Made by a program: the position numbers and the translations under genes
Notes under the pieces: generated by a model
What the model was told of the DNA's origin: nothing
Database searches by the model: none
The model's input: only the letters and a program-made list of their open reading frames with translations
Assembly: GCA_035698885.1 (NCBI GenBank)
Contig: DASSBJ010000154.1
Span: 1 to 8,270 of the forward strand
Reading direction: 5' to 3'
Source: VRUE01 sp035698885
GTDB lineage: Bacteria; Actinomycetota; Thermoleophilia; Solirubrobacterales; 70-9
DNA: 8,270 nucleotides
In this document: positions 1-6,991 of the stretch, piece by piece
Numbering within the stretch: the first letter of the stretch is position 1
Layout of the letters: each line of letters begins with the position of its first letter

Positions 1-2192
1 GTCCGGTTGGGGCCCGGAGTCACGCCGAAGCCGTAGTTGCCGGCGGCGTCGGTGTAGGCGAGGCCGAGGTAGTGGCGGGCGCGCTCGCCTTCGACCTGTT
101 CGAAGACGCAGAGCGGGGCGCCCGCGACCGGGGCGCCGGAGCTCTCGCGAAGCGCGCCCTTCAGGGTCGAGCCCTGACCCTGCTGAACGACGGCATCGGA
201 GAGCGCCGCGTCGAGGTGGGCTCCGCTTCCCACGGGCGAGCGGGCGCATTCGTAGGAGAGCGACACCGTCGCGGGTGCGCCGGCGTTGCCCTCTGCGTCC
301 TGCAGCCACAGCTTCAGCGTGTAGGCGCCGGCGGAGTCGGGGGCGTGGATGTCGGCGATCGAAGAGACGTCAGTCCGGCGCTCCGTCTGCTCGGGGACGG
401 CGAGATGGCCCGAGCCGTCGAGCACCTCGTAGTGGGCTGCGTCGACCGGGGAGCCGTCGTCGCCGATGTTTCTCCAGTGCAGGTCGAAGCCGTCCCTGCT
501 CCTCGGCGTGTCGGGGGCGGCGACCTGCAGGCGCTGGGGCGCCGCGGGCGGCGTGGTGTCGATCGGCAATGGGACGCTCGCCGCGGCGCCGACGTTGCCC
601 TCGGCGTCTTCCAGCCAGACCTGGGCCTCGTAGCGGCCGCGCCGCGTCGGCGTCAGCAGGCCGTCGATGGCTTCGGGGTTCTCGCCCGAGATCGTCTCGG
701 TGGAGCCGACCGGCTCGCCGGAGGGATCGAGGAAGCGGTAGTGCGCGGCGTCGATCGGCGAGCCGGCGTCGACGATGTTGGCCCAGCGCAGGTTCAGCTT
801 GTCGAGCCAGCGGGAGGTGCTGCCCGCCGACCGCAGACCCTGCGGCGCCGCCGGTGGAGTCGTGTCATGGGGGATCGCCACTTCCGCCGCGGGTCCCTGG
901 AAGCCGACCGAGTCCTCGAGCCAGAGCTTCAGCCGGTAGGCGCCCGGGGCCTTCGGTCCCTGGATGGCGGCGACTTCGGTCGGGTTGGTGGCGGAGACGA
1001 GCCGCTCGGGGACGACGGCTTCGTCCTCGGCATTGAGGATCATGTAGTGGACGCGGGCGATCGGGCTGCCGGGGTCGGGCGGCAGCGAGAAGGTGGCGCC
1101 GAAGTGGTCGAGGTAGCGGTCGGGGTTGGCGCTTCTGATCGCCAGCGCGGCCGGCTTGCCGGGCGCGGTGTTGTCGGTGTGGATCGCGCGTTGATCGCAG
1201 CTCTCCCCGGCGGTGGCATCGAGGCCCGCGGCCTGGGAGTAGTCCTGCGCGCAGACCTGCAGCGTGTGGCCACCGTCGGGGACCGAGGCTGTGTTCAGCC
1301 CGTAGCCATGGCCCCAGGGCCCGCCGACGGGGCAGGGCTGGAAGACGCGGGCGAACTCGCCGCTGGCCTGCGACCAGCCGAGGTCGCACTGCCCGCCGTA
1401 GTCGTTTGCGGAGAGCTGTGCGCCATCGAGGCGCAGGCGTTCGAAGCGCATCCCCGAGCCCTGGTCGGAAGAGCTCCAGCCGATGTTCTGGGTGCCGCGC
1501 GCCCACGCGCCGGAGAGGATCGCGTCGCCGCCGAAGCCGACCGAGGCGGGCGAGACGTCGGCGAGGGTCAGGTGGATCGTGTTGGCGTCGACCGCGTTCC
1601 AGCCCGAGCGGTCACAGCCCGCCGGGCGAAAGCAGGTCATCTCGAAGATGAAGCGGCGGTAGTAGCCGTAGGTGGGGAAGGGCCACAGGTGGGAGGCGAA
1701 GGTCGAGGTGGTGCCCCAGCCGATGCCGCCGTTGGAGCCGTTGGGCACGCCGGTGCCCTGCAAGAGGATATGGTGGCCGCCGCCGCCGAAGTCTTCGGCC
1801 CAGAAGCGGCCGCGCCAGCCGTCGTTGAAGGAGCCGGGCTCACGCGTGTAGCCGCCGCCGGCGAGGATCGCCACCCAGGGCGGGACGGTCCAGGAGATCG
1901 AGCCGTAGGCGGAGTTCCCGGCGTTGCCTCCCGACTGGTTCTCGGCAAGCCGCAGGAAGGCGCCGTTGCCCGCCGGGTCGCCGGCGGGCCCGCAGTAGTT
2001 CTCGAAGCTGAAGATGCCCCCGGGGTTGGCGCCGCTTACCGTGTTGGTCGCGGTGTCGAAGCTGTTGGAGCCGTTGTTGCCGGCACAGAGCAGCATCCGG
2101 TAGTTGGCGGCGTGGGCGGTGGTCACGTGGAGCACCAACCCGAAGGCGCACAGGGCGAGCAGCATCAGGAGCTGGGAGCGGGTACGCGACAT
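1..2192 (-). CDS. Secreted multi-domain protein with three FN3/Ig-like modules (paralogue A, 3' end cut off)
   Basis: An open minus-strand frame runs from ATG at 2192 off the left edge, giving 730 codons without a stop. ATG 2192 is preferred over the in-frame ATG at 2198 because GAGGAG (2199-2204) lies 6 nt before the former and touches the latter. Residues 1-28 look like a Sec signal peptide (cleavage after AHA). Residues 29 to about 215 form a Gly/Asn/aromatic-rich domain I do not recognise. About 215-339 follow with more conserved cysteines. Three modules of about 102 residues begin at DNTAP (340), DTTPP (443) and DTTPP (545). An Ig-like or carboxypeptidase-regulatory-like domain starts near 655. 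The protein aligns throughout with the complete gene at 2249-5038, so about 200 C-terminal residues are probably missing. It is very likely the second gene of an operon with that paralogue. An extracellular or wall-associated role is inferred; function is unknown. Confidence 0.92.
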   Translation of the reverse strand, partial: MSRTRSQLLMLLALCAFGLVLHVTTAHAANYRMLLCAGNNGSNSFDTATNTVSGANPGGIFSFENYCGPAGDPAGNGAFLRLAENQSGGNAGNSAYGSISWTVPPWVAILAGGGYTREPGSFNDGWRGRFWAEDFGGGGHHILLQGTGVPNGSNGGIGWGTTSTFASHLWPFPTYGYYRRFIFEMTCFRPAGCDRSGWNAVDANTIHLTLADVSPASVGFGGDAILSGAWARGTQNIGWSSSDQGSGMRFERLRLDGAQLSANDYGGQCDLGWSQASGEFARVFQPCPVGGPWGHGYGLNTASVPDGGHTLQVCAQDYSQAAGLDATAGESCDQRAIHTDNTAPGKPAALAIRSANPDRYLDHFGATFSLPPDPGSPIARVHYMILNAEDEAVVPERLVSATNPTEVAAIQGPKAPGAYRLKLWLEDSVGFQGPAAEVAIPHDTTPPAAPQGLRSAGSTSRWLDKLNLRWANIVDAGSPIDAAHYRFLDPSGEPVGSTETISGENPEAIDGLLTPTRRGRYEAQVWLEDAEGNVGAAASVPLPIDTTPPAAPQRLQVAAPDTPRSRDGFDLHWRNIGDDGSPVDAAHYEVLDGSGHLAVPEQTERRTDVSSIADIHAPDSAGAYTLKLWLQDAEGNAGAPATVSLSYECARSPVGSGAHLDAALSDAVVQQGQGSTLKGALRESSGAPVAGAPLCVFEQVEGERARHYLGLAYTDAAGNYGFGVTPGPNR
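41..1270. repeat. Long direct repeat, copy 1 (3' part of paralogue A)
   Basis: This segment matches 2881-4110 at a constant offset of 2840 bases. I checked anchors at 41/2881, 541/3381, 751/3591, 1061/3901, 1175/4015 and 1241/4081, so no net indel occurs between the checked anchors. Hand-compared 60-base blocks range from about 70% to 92% identity, and 750-809 is identical to 3590-3649 over 60 bases. It covers the FN3-like modules and the start of the next domain. The 5' parts of the two genes are clearly less alike. Confidence 0.85.
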
Positions 2193-2198
2193 CGGCAT

Positions 2199-2204
2199 CT
2201 CCTC
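2199..2204 (-). promoter_or_regulatory. Ribosome binding site GAGGAG deciding the start of paralogue A
   Basis: On the minus strand GAGGAG is followed directly by ATG-CCG-ATG. A spacing of 0 excludes the first ATG (2198), while a spacing of 6 suits the second (2192). The gap between the upstream gene's stop (2249) and the chosen start is 56 bases, with no obvious terminator hairpin, which supports co-transcription of the two paralogues. Confidence 0.7.
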
Positions 2205-2248
2205 GGTCGGGTTGCAATGGGACAGACGGACCGGAGTTGAGAGGCGCA

Positions 2249-5038
2249 TCAGCCCGCCCTCCGCCGGGCGTGGCGGGCATTGCGCTTGCGGTGTGCCCGC
2301 GCGCACAACCTGTGGACGCGGCGGCGCGGCGCCTTGGCCGTCGGGCGGCGGCGCAGGGCGCGGCGGGCGCGGGCACAGCGCTTGGCCGCACTCGCGCGGG
2401 GCAGCGCGCAGCGGGCCTTGCCGTGGCGCTTCGCCAGGTGCCGGCCCTTGGCGCAGCGGCGATGCTTGGCCTTCGGCAGCACCTTGAGCGCGACCGGGTC
2501 CGAGTCGCCCTCCATATATGGGTAGCCGCCCGATTCGCGCAGCTGGGCGCGGAATTCATAGGTGGTCGGGCGGGTGGTGCGGTGGAACGGGTAGGCGGCC
2601 TCGTAGCGCCCGCCGCCGCGGGTGCGGTAGCGACGGAAGGCCAGCCAGCCCTTGCCCTGGCGCACCTGGAGGACGATCACGACGTCGTCGTTGCGCGGGC
2701 CGGGGATCTGGCCTTCGAGGTGGGCGACCTGGCCGTTGTGGATCACGCTCTTGCGGGCGCGCAGCGTCGGCTTGACGCGGGTCTTCAGGTCCGCCTGGGC
2801 TGAGAGGCGACGGTTGCCCGGCCGGTAGACGGTGCGCAGGGCGCGGTTGGGGCCGGGCGAGACCGCGAAGCGGTAGCGCCCGGCGGCGTCGGTGTAGGCG
2901 AGGCCGAGGTAGTGACGGGCGTCCTCGCCTTCGACCTGCTCGAAGACGCAGAGCGGCGCGCCGGCGACCGGGGCGCCGGAGGACTGGCGCAGGGCGCCGC
3001 TCAGGGCCGCACTCTGACCCTGCTGCACGGTGCCCTCGGAGAGGGCGGCGTCGAGGTTGGCGCCGCCGGGCACCGGCGAGCGAGAGCACTCGTAGGCGAG
3101 CGGCACGCTGGCCGGAGCGCCGGCGTTGCCCTCGGCGTCGGAGAGCCAGAGCCTCAGGGTGTAGCTGCCGGCGGAGTCGGGGGCATGGACGTCGGCGATC
3201 GCCGAGACATCCTTGCCCCGCACCGTCTGCTCGGGGACGGCGACGTGGCCCGAGCCGTCGAGCACCTCGTAGTGGGCTCCGTCGACCGGGGAGCCGTCGT
3301 CGCCGATGTCGGTCCAGTGCAAGTCGAAGCCGTCCCGACTCCGCGGCGTGTCGGGGGCGGCGAGCTGCAGGCGCTGGGGCGCCGCGGGCGGCGTCGTATC
3401 ACGGGGAAGCTCGACGCTCGAGGGGGCGCCGACGTTGCCCTCGGCATCGGCGAGCCAGACGCGGACCGCGCAGGCGCAGCGCTGGGCGGGCGTGTCGATG
3501 CCGTCGATCGCCTGGACGTTGTCGGCGCGCAGCACCTGTGCGGCGCCGAGCGGGTTCCCCGCCGGGTCGAGCAGCTGGAAGCGGGCCGTGTCGATCGGCG
3601 AGCCGGCGTCGACGATGTTGGCCCAGCGCAGGTTCAGCTTGTCGAGCCAATGCGTCGCGGCGCCGGCGACGCCGAGATCCTGCGGCGCCGGGGGCGGCGT
3701 CGTGTCGTGCGGGATCGGCGCTTCGGCGGCGGGGCCGCTGTAGCCGACGGAGTCGGTGAGCCAGAGCTTGAGGCGGTAGGCGCCCGGCTCGGCCGGCCCT
3801 TCGATGTCGGCGAGCGAGGTCGGGTCCGTCGCTGCGACGGTGCGCTCGGGGACGACGACTTCGCCCTTGCCGTTCAGCACCTGGAAGTGGACCGCGGCGA
3901 TCGGGCTGCCGGGGTCGGGCGGCAGCGAGAAGCGGGCGCCGAAGTGGCGCAGGTAGCGGGCCGGGTTGGCGCTGGTGACTTCGAGCGCCGCGACCTTGCC
4001 GGGCGCGGTGTTGTCGGTATGGATCGTGCGGCTGTCGCATGACTCCGAAGCAGAGCCGCCGAGGTGCTGGTACTGGGCGAAGTCCTGCACGCAGGTCGCC
4101 AGCTGATGGGCGCCGTCGGAGAACCATTCGGTCCTCAGCGGGTAGTAGCGCAGGTACGGGCCGGCGGTGCAGGGGGTGAAGTCGCGGGCGAACTCGCCGT
4201 TGGCGTCGGAATGACCCGTCCTACAGCCGCCGTTTGCCTGGTAGTCGATCGTGCCGTCAGACAGCGTCGCGCCGTCGACCTTGAGGCGCGAGAAGCGCAG
4301 GCCCGAGCCCTGATCGGATTCGCGCCAGGCGATCGCGTTGTTGCCCCGCACCCAGTCGCCGGCGAGGACGTGGGAGTCGCCTTCCCAGTTGACGTGGGGG
4401 GACTCCTTGTCGTTCAAGGTGATCGCGATCGAGTTGGCGTCGGCGGCGTTCCAGCCTTCGCGCGAGCAGCCGGCCGGGCGGTAGCAGGTCATCGCGAAGA
4501 CGAGCCGCTTGTAGTCGCCGTAGCCGCCGAAGGGCCAGGCGTGGTAGCCGAAGTTGGAGGTCGCGGGGGCGTAGATGCCGTCGTTGGCGACGCCGGAGCC
4601 CTGCATCAGGATGTTGTTCTGCGAGCCGTCGTAGCCTTCGGCCCAGAAGCGGGAGCGCCAGCCGGAGTTGAAGTAGCCTGGGACGCGGGTCCAGACGGAA
4701 ACTGCGGCGATCGAAACGCCGGAAGGCGGCCACCACGAGTAGCTTGCCTCGTCGGTGTTGCCCGCGGTCCCGGTCGTGTTCTCCTCGAGGCGCAGGAAGC
4801 CGCCGGTGCCGGCGGGGTCGCCATAGGCGGTGCCGCAATCGTCGGTGAAGTCGAAGAAGCCCGGCCGGGCCCCCTTGACCGGGTCGCCCGAGCCGTCTGC
4901 GGCGCCGCAGTACAGCGTCTTGTAGTAGGCGGCGTCGGCCGTCGCGGCGGTGAGGATCGCGAGCGCGAAGGCGAGCGCGAAAAGGGATAGGGCTATCGTC
5001 ACCGGCCGGTTGACCGGCTGGCTCGGTCGGAAGTGCAT
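2249..5038 (-). CDS. Secreted multi-domain protein with three FN3/Ig-like modules and polycationic tail (paralogue B, complete)
   Basis: 929 residues from ATG 5038 with AAGGAG (5045-5050) 6 nt upstream; TGA at 2249-2251. Residues 1-36 are a Sec signal peptide (long hydrophobic stretch, cleavage near ADA). Residues 37 to about 215 are an unrecognised domain with GDPAG, FLRLEEN and RFWAE motifs. Eight cysteines (44, 68, 185, 191, 272, 290, 316, 334) are all conserved in the neighbouring paralogue and probably form disulfides. Three FN3/Ig-like modules begin at residues 342, 445 and 547, each with DxGSP and (L/V)WLxDxxG motifs. Two more beta-sandwich-like domains span about 655-755 and 755-855; they resemble the Ig-like domains common at the ends of Thermoleophilia exoproteins. 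Residues about 856-929 are a tail dominated by Arg/Lys/His. No LPXTG signal or transmembrane helix is seen. The role is unknown; surface attachment or binding to polyanionic wall polymers is a guess from the modular build and the tail. Confidence 0.94.
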   Translation of the reverse strand: MHFRPSQPVNRPVTIALSLFALAFALAILTAATADAAYYKTLYCGAADGSGDPVKGARPGFFDFTDDCGTAYGDPAGTGGFLRLEENTTGTAGNTDEASYSWWPPSGVSIAAVSVWTRVPGYFNSGWRSRFWAEGYDGSQNNILMQGSGVANDGIYAPATSNFGYHAWPFGGYGDYKRLVFAMTCYRPAGCSREGWNAADANSIAITLNDKESPHVNWEGDSHVLAGDWVRGNNAIAWRESDQGSGLRFSRLKVDGATLSDGTIDYQANGGCRTGHSDANGEFARDFTPCTAGPYLRYYPLRTEWFSDGAHQLATCVQDFAQYQHLGGSASESCDSRTIHTDNTAPGKVAALEVTSANPARYLRHFGARFSLPPDPGSPIAAVHFQVLNGKGEVVVPERTVAATDPTSLADIEGPAEPGAYRLKLWLTDSVGYSGPAAEAPIPHDTTPPPAPQDLGVAGAATHWLDKLNLRWANIVDAGSPIDTARFQLLDPAGNPLGAAQVLRADNVQAIDGIDTPAQRCACAVRVWLADAEGNVGAPSSVELPRDTTPPAAPQRLQLAAPDTPRSRDGFDLHWTDIGDDGSPVDGAHYEVLDGSGHVAVPEQTVRGKDVSAIADVHAPDSAGSYTLRLWLSDAEGNAGAPASVPLAYECSRSPVPGGANLDAALSEGTVQQGQSAALSGALRQSSGAPVAGAPLCVFEQVEGEDARHYLGLAYTDAAGRYRFAVSPGPNRALRTVYRPGNRRLSAQADLKTRVKPTLRARKSVIHNGQVAHLEGQIPGPRNDDVVIVLQVRQGKGWLAFRRYRTRGGGRYEAAYPFHRTTRPTTYEFRAQLRESGGYPYMEGDSDPVALKVLPKAKHRRCAKGRHLAKRHGKARCALPRASAAKRCARARRALRRRPTAKAPRRRVHRLCARAHRKRNARHARRRAG
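2881..4110. repeat. Long direct repeat, copy 2 (matching part of paralogue B)
   Basis: Partner of the repeat at 41-1270, offset 2840 bases. The match starts at the left window edge only because copy 1 is cut there, so the true repeat may extend further through the C-terminal coding part of both genes. Tandem gene duplication is the simplest origin. Confidence 0.85.
3089..4015 (-). repeat. Three tandem FN3/Ig-like modules in paralogue B
   Basis: Residues 342-444, 445-546 and 547-650 are three homologous modules of 102-104 residues. Each opens with D(T/N)TxP, has DxGSP(I/V) about 35 residues in, and ends with an LWLxD or VWLxD strand. The second and third modules resemble each other most at their openings (DTTPPxAPQ). 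The second module alone has a CxC pair (521, 523) where the others have the G-x-Y of the usual PGxYxLxLWL strand. The same three modules occur in paralogue A at residues 340, 443 and 545. Confidence 0.8.
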
Positions 5039-5044
5039 ACCGCT

Positions 5045-5050
5045 CTCCTT
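5045..5050 (-). promoter_or_regulatory. Ribosome binding site AAGGAG of paralogue B
   Basis: AAGGAG lies 6 nt before ATG 5038 on the minus strand, which fixes the start just before an excellent signal peptide. It lies immediately downstream of a set of hairpins in the leader. Confidence 0.75.
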
Positions 5051-5059
5051 GTTCTCTGG

Positions 5060-5152
5060 TGGTGCCCTGTCGCGGGCGGCGGGCCGAGCCTTTCGGCCCT
5101 CTCACCCACCTGACGGACGAGCGGGGCGATTCGATACCCCCCTGCGGTGAGA
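5060..5152 (-). promoter_or_regulatory. Candidate structured 5' leader upstream of the paralogue operon
   Basis: Read on the minus strand, TCTCACC (5152-5146) can pair with GGTGAGA (5106-5100). This helix encloses a G4/C4 hairpin (GC-A-GGGG with CCCCGC). It is followed without a gap by a 7-bp hairpin GGGCCGA/TCGGCCC (5099-5081), whose top can alternatively close as GCC-GAAA-GGC, a GNRA tetraloop. A further GCCC/GGGC hairpin lies just before the ribosome binding site. I do not recognise any riboswitch consensus here. Such helices also arise by chance in DNA this GC-rich, so a regulatory role is only a proposal. Confidence 0.3.
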
Positions 5153-5186
5153 AATCGCGACTGGCCTTTCTTATGTGCGCTCTCCA

Positions 5187-5205
5187 ACAAGCCAACCCGG
5201 CTTGT
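5187..5205 (-). terminator. Perfect 7-bp hairpin after the Rep-like gene, possible terminator without a U tract
   Basis: ACAAGCC and GGCTTGT flank a 5-nt loop, 48 bases past the stop codon of the minus-strand Rep-like gene. No T-run follows on either strand, so it would be a U-less terminator of the type proposed for actinobacteria, or part of the promoter region of the downstream operon. A weak promoter (TTGGCT, then an ATAAGA-like element) overlaps it and I do not rely on it. Confidence 0.3.
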
Positions 5206-5252
5206 GATTCGGCGCACTCACTCGACCATTCGTTGAGATTTCGCCGGAGCGC

Positions 5253-6449
5253 TCAAGTCCTCTCGGTGCTCCAGACGGCGGGAGTAAGACACTCGTCCAG
5301 CACCGTGGCGACGTCGACGCTGCGCTCGGCCTCGGCAGCGAGGCTGGCGGTGAGGCCGAGTTCGCGGCACTCGCGCTCGAGCTCGTAGGTGGTGCGGCGG
5401 GCGCCCTGGGGAACGCCGGCGGCGGAGAGCAGCAGGTAGCCGGAGAGGGTGCGGGCGCGCGAGGGGGCGAGGCGGCCGTCGGCGACGGCTTCGGCGATGC
5501 GCTCGACGAGGCCGGTGCCGGGCGCCAGGCGGATGCCGCCCGCGGCCTGCCAGAGCGGCGCGAAGCGGCGGGCGAATAGGTCGCGCAGCGCGGCGGGGTC
5601 GAGACTCGCGGGGGCGGGGCGGCGCTCGCGGGGAACGCGCCACTGGGCCTCGAAGCGCAGCCGGCAGCCGGGCGAGGCGCCGAGCTGGGCGCCCTTGTCG
5701 TAGAGGCGGGCGAGGGTGCGGCCGGCGCGGCTCTTTATGAGGACGCTCTCGGTGCGGCGCTCGGCCCGGTAGGCGGCGAGCTTGCCGGCGCCGCAGGAGG
5801 CCGCGGCGACGCACTCGAGCAGCGCCAGGCCCTCGACGGCGGAGTCGGTGCGCAGGTCGGCGGCGACATCGAGGCGGCGCAAGCCGGCGCAGCGCTCGGG
5901 GGCCGCGGCGATGCCGAAATCGGCGAGGGCGGCGCAGAGCCGCTCCAGCGCGGCGCTCGCCGCGGCGGCGGGGAGCAGCGCCTCGCCGCCAGCGCGGCCC
6001 TCGGCGAAGACGAGGCGCGGATCGGGGAACCAGCCGACGCGGTGGCCCGCCACAGGCTCGGGCAGCAGCCGGGCGCGGCCGCTCGTCTCGGTGGCGAGAG
6101 CGTCGAGCGCGCGGGAGAGCGGCGAGCCCAGAGGGGCATACCAGCACGGCGACCAGGTGTCGACGCCGGCGGCGAGGACGCGGCCGTCCGCCGGGACCGG
6201 GCGCAGCGCGGCGCGGGAGCGCGGGCCGCAGGCAGCTGCCTCCCCCGCACCACCTCGGCCGTGCGCCGGCCGCAGGGCGCCGTCGGGCTCACGACGCAGC
6301 AGCTCGGTGGCGCGGCGCCAGCGGGCGTTGCGCTCGCGCTCGGCGCGGGCGGCCTCGTGGCGCTCCCAGAGCGCGCGCAGCTCGTCCTCACCCGGCGGGT
6401 CGCACTCGGGCGCGGCGGGGGCGAAGTCCTCGGGCGGGCGAAGGGCCAT
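5253..6449 (-). CDS. Replication-initiator-like protein (Rep_trans / phage gene II-X type), function uncertain
   Basis: 398 residues, ATG at 6449 with only a weak AGGGA immediately before it; TGA at 5253-5255. Residues 1 to about 60 are charged and possibly helical. A GVDTWSPCWY motif lies at 95-104, RRLDVAADL at 191-199, ARLYDKG at 247-253 and RLRFEAQWR at 263-271. The order RxD, then YDK, then RxE is what I recall for rolling-circle initiators of plasmids, conjugative elements and filamentous phage (Rep_trans and related families); this is recognition from memory, not a search. By my recalled alignment the catalytic tyrosine, about 13 residues before the YDK tyrosine, is Leu237 here, so nicking activity may be lost. 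No integrase, relaxase, coat or partition gene is in the window. Alternatives are a domesticated Rep relative or an unrelated lineage-specific protein. Confidence 0.6.
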   Translation of the reverse strand: MALRPPEDFAPAAPECDPPGEDELRALWERHEAARAERERNARWRRATELLRREPDGALRPAHGRGGAGEAAACGPRSRAALRPVPADGRVLAAGVDTWSPCWYAPLGSPLSRALDALATETSGRARLLPEPVAGHRVGWFPDPRLVFAEGRAGGEALLPAAAASAALERLCAALADFGIAAAPERCAGLRRLDVAADLRTDSAVEGLALLECVAAASCGAGKLAAYRAERRTESVLIKSRAGRTLARLYDKGAQLGASPGCRLRFEAQWRVPRERRPAPASLDPAALRDLFARRFAPLWQAAGGIRLAPGTGLVERIAEAVADGRLAPSRARTLSGYLLLSAAGVPQGARRTTYELERECRELGLTASLAAEAERSVDVATVLDECLTPAVWSTERT

Positions 6450-6537
6450 GTCCCTGAGAGGGGTGGGACGCGGGTTCTCCCGCCTCGGCAGCGACCGCGC
6501 GAGCCCTGGGCGTCGACTGCCGGGCTAGGATTTGAAG
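6450..6537. promoter_or_regulatory. Divergent intergenic region between the Rep-like and small secreted genes
   Basis: These 88 bases must hold the start signals of both genes. A perfect 5-bp hairpin GCGGG-TTCT-CCCGC sits at 6470-6483. TAGGAT at 6526-6531 fits a -10 box (TANNNT) six bases before ATG 6538, which would give a leaderless or nearly leaderless mRNA. Its inner AGGA (6527-6530) could equally be a Shine-Dalgarno sequence. No convincing -35 box or signal for the minus-strand gene is visible. Confidence 0.35.
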
Positions 6538-6975
6538 ATGCGTCTGCCTTGCCGGGGTGCCATTTTCCTTGCGGCGCTCGCCGTGGTCTTCATCTGTCCC
6601 GCCGTCGCGGCGTACGGAGTAGCGCCGCGGCCCCAGGTGATCTGCATCGCCTCCTCGAGCCCGGTCGAGAGTCCGGTCGGCTTCTACGCGAAGCAGCCCC
6701 GCGGCTGCAACTTCCATGAGCGCGGCCAGCCCGCGGCCTACGCGTACCTGCTGGAGATGAGACGCATCCACTGGCTTCACTGGGGCGCGAGGATCGCGGT
6801 CGGCAGCGGCAAGGCGCTCGCCAACATGGTCGGGCCGGTCGCGGCGAGGGTGCGGCTGAGCGTGCCGAGCACAGTCTGCGGCCATCGTGTGTTCACGCTT
6901 GCCAGGTTCAAGTTCAACCACGGAGGCTTCGGCAAGGGGATGCAGCTGGATAGGCGACTCTCGGGGTGCCGGTAG
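6538..6975 (+). CDS. Small secreted cysteine-containing protein of unknown function
   Basis: 145 residues from ATG 6538 to TAG 6973-6975. The in-frame TTG at 6532 is rejected because AGGA is only 1 nt from it and 7 nt from the ATG. The N-terminus (MRLPCRG, a hydrophobic core, then AVAA) is a Sec signal peptide with cleavage near residue 25. There is no proper lipobox, since Cys20 follows isoleucine. The mature part of about 120 residues has four cysteines (36, 57, 114, 144), enough for two disulfides, and motifs CNFHERG (57-63) and RIHWLHWG (76-83). It ends two residues after a stretch GMQLDRRLS. I do not recognise the family. It is divergent from the Rep-like gene and convergent with the protease gene, 16 bases apart, so it is probably transcribed alone. 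Confidence 0.78.
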   Translation: MRLPCRGAIFLAALAVVFICPAVAAYGVAPRPQVICIASSSPVESPVGFYAKQPRGCNFHERGQPAAYAYLLEMRRIHWLHWGARIAVGSGKALANMVGPVAARVRLSVPSTVCGHRVFTLARFKFNHGGFGKGMQLDRRLSGCR

Positions 6976-6991
6976 CGCCCTCGCGAGACGT

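Noticed and set aside
72..2240. A 722-codon open frame on the plus strand, and a similar 376-codon one at 2912-4042
   Set aside because: Both lie antisense to the two exoprotein genes and their low-complexity Ala/Gly/Arg/Val sequences resemble each other only because the true genes are paralogues. They have no signal peptide or domain, and the minus-strand frames do. High GC keeps such shadow frames open.
3089..4015. Regular repeats that could look like a CRISPR or other DNA array
   Set aside because: The period is about 306-309 bases and matches protein modules. The repetition is at protein level, with no short identical repeats and unique spacers.
5187..5205. Hairpin as a classic intrinsic terminator
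   Set aside because: There is no T-run after it on either strand. It is kept only as a low-confidence U-less candidate.
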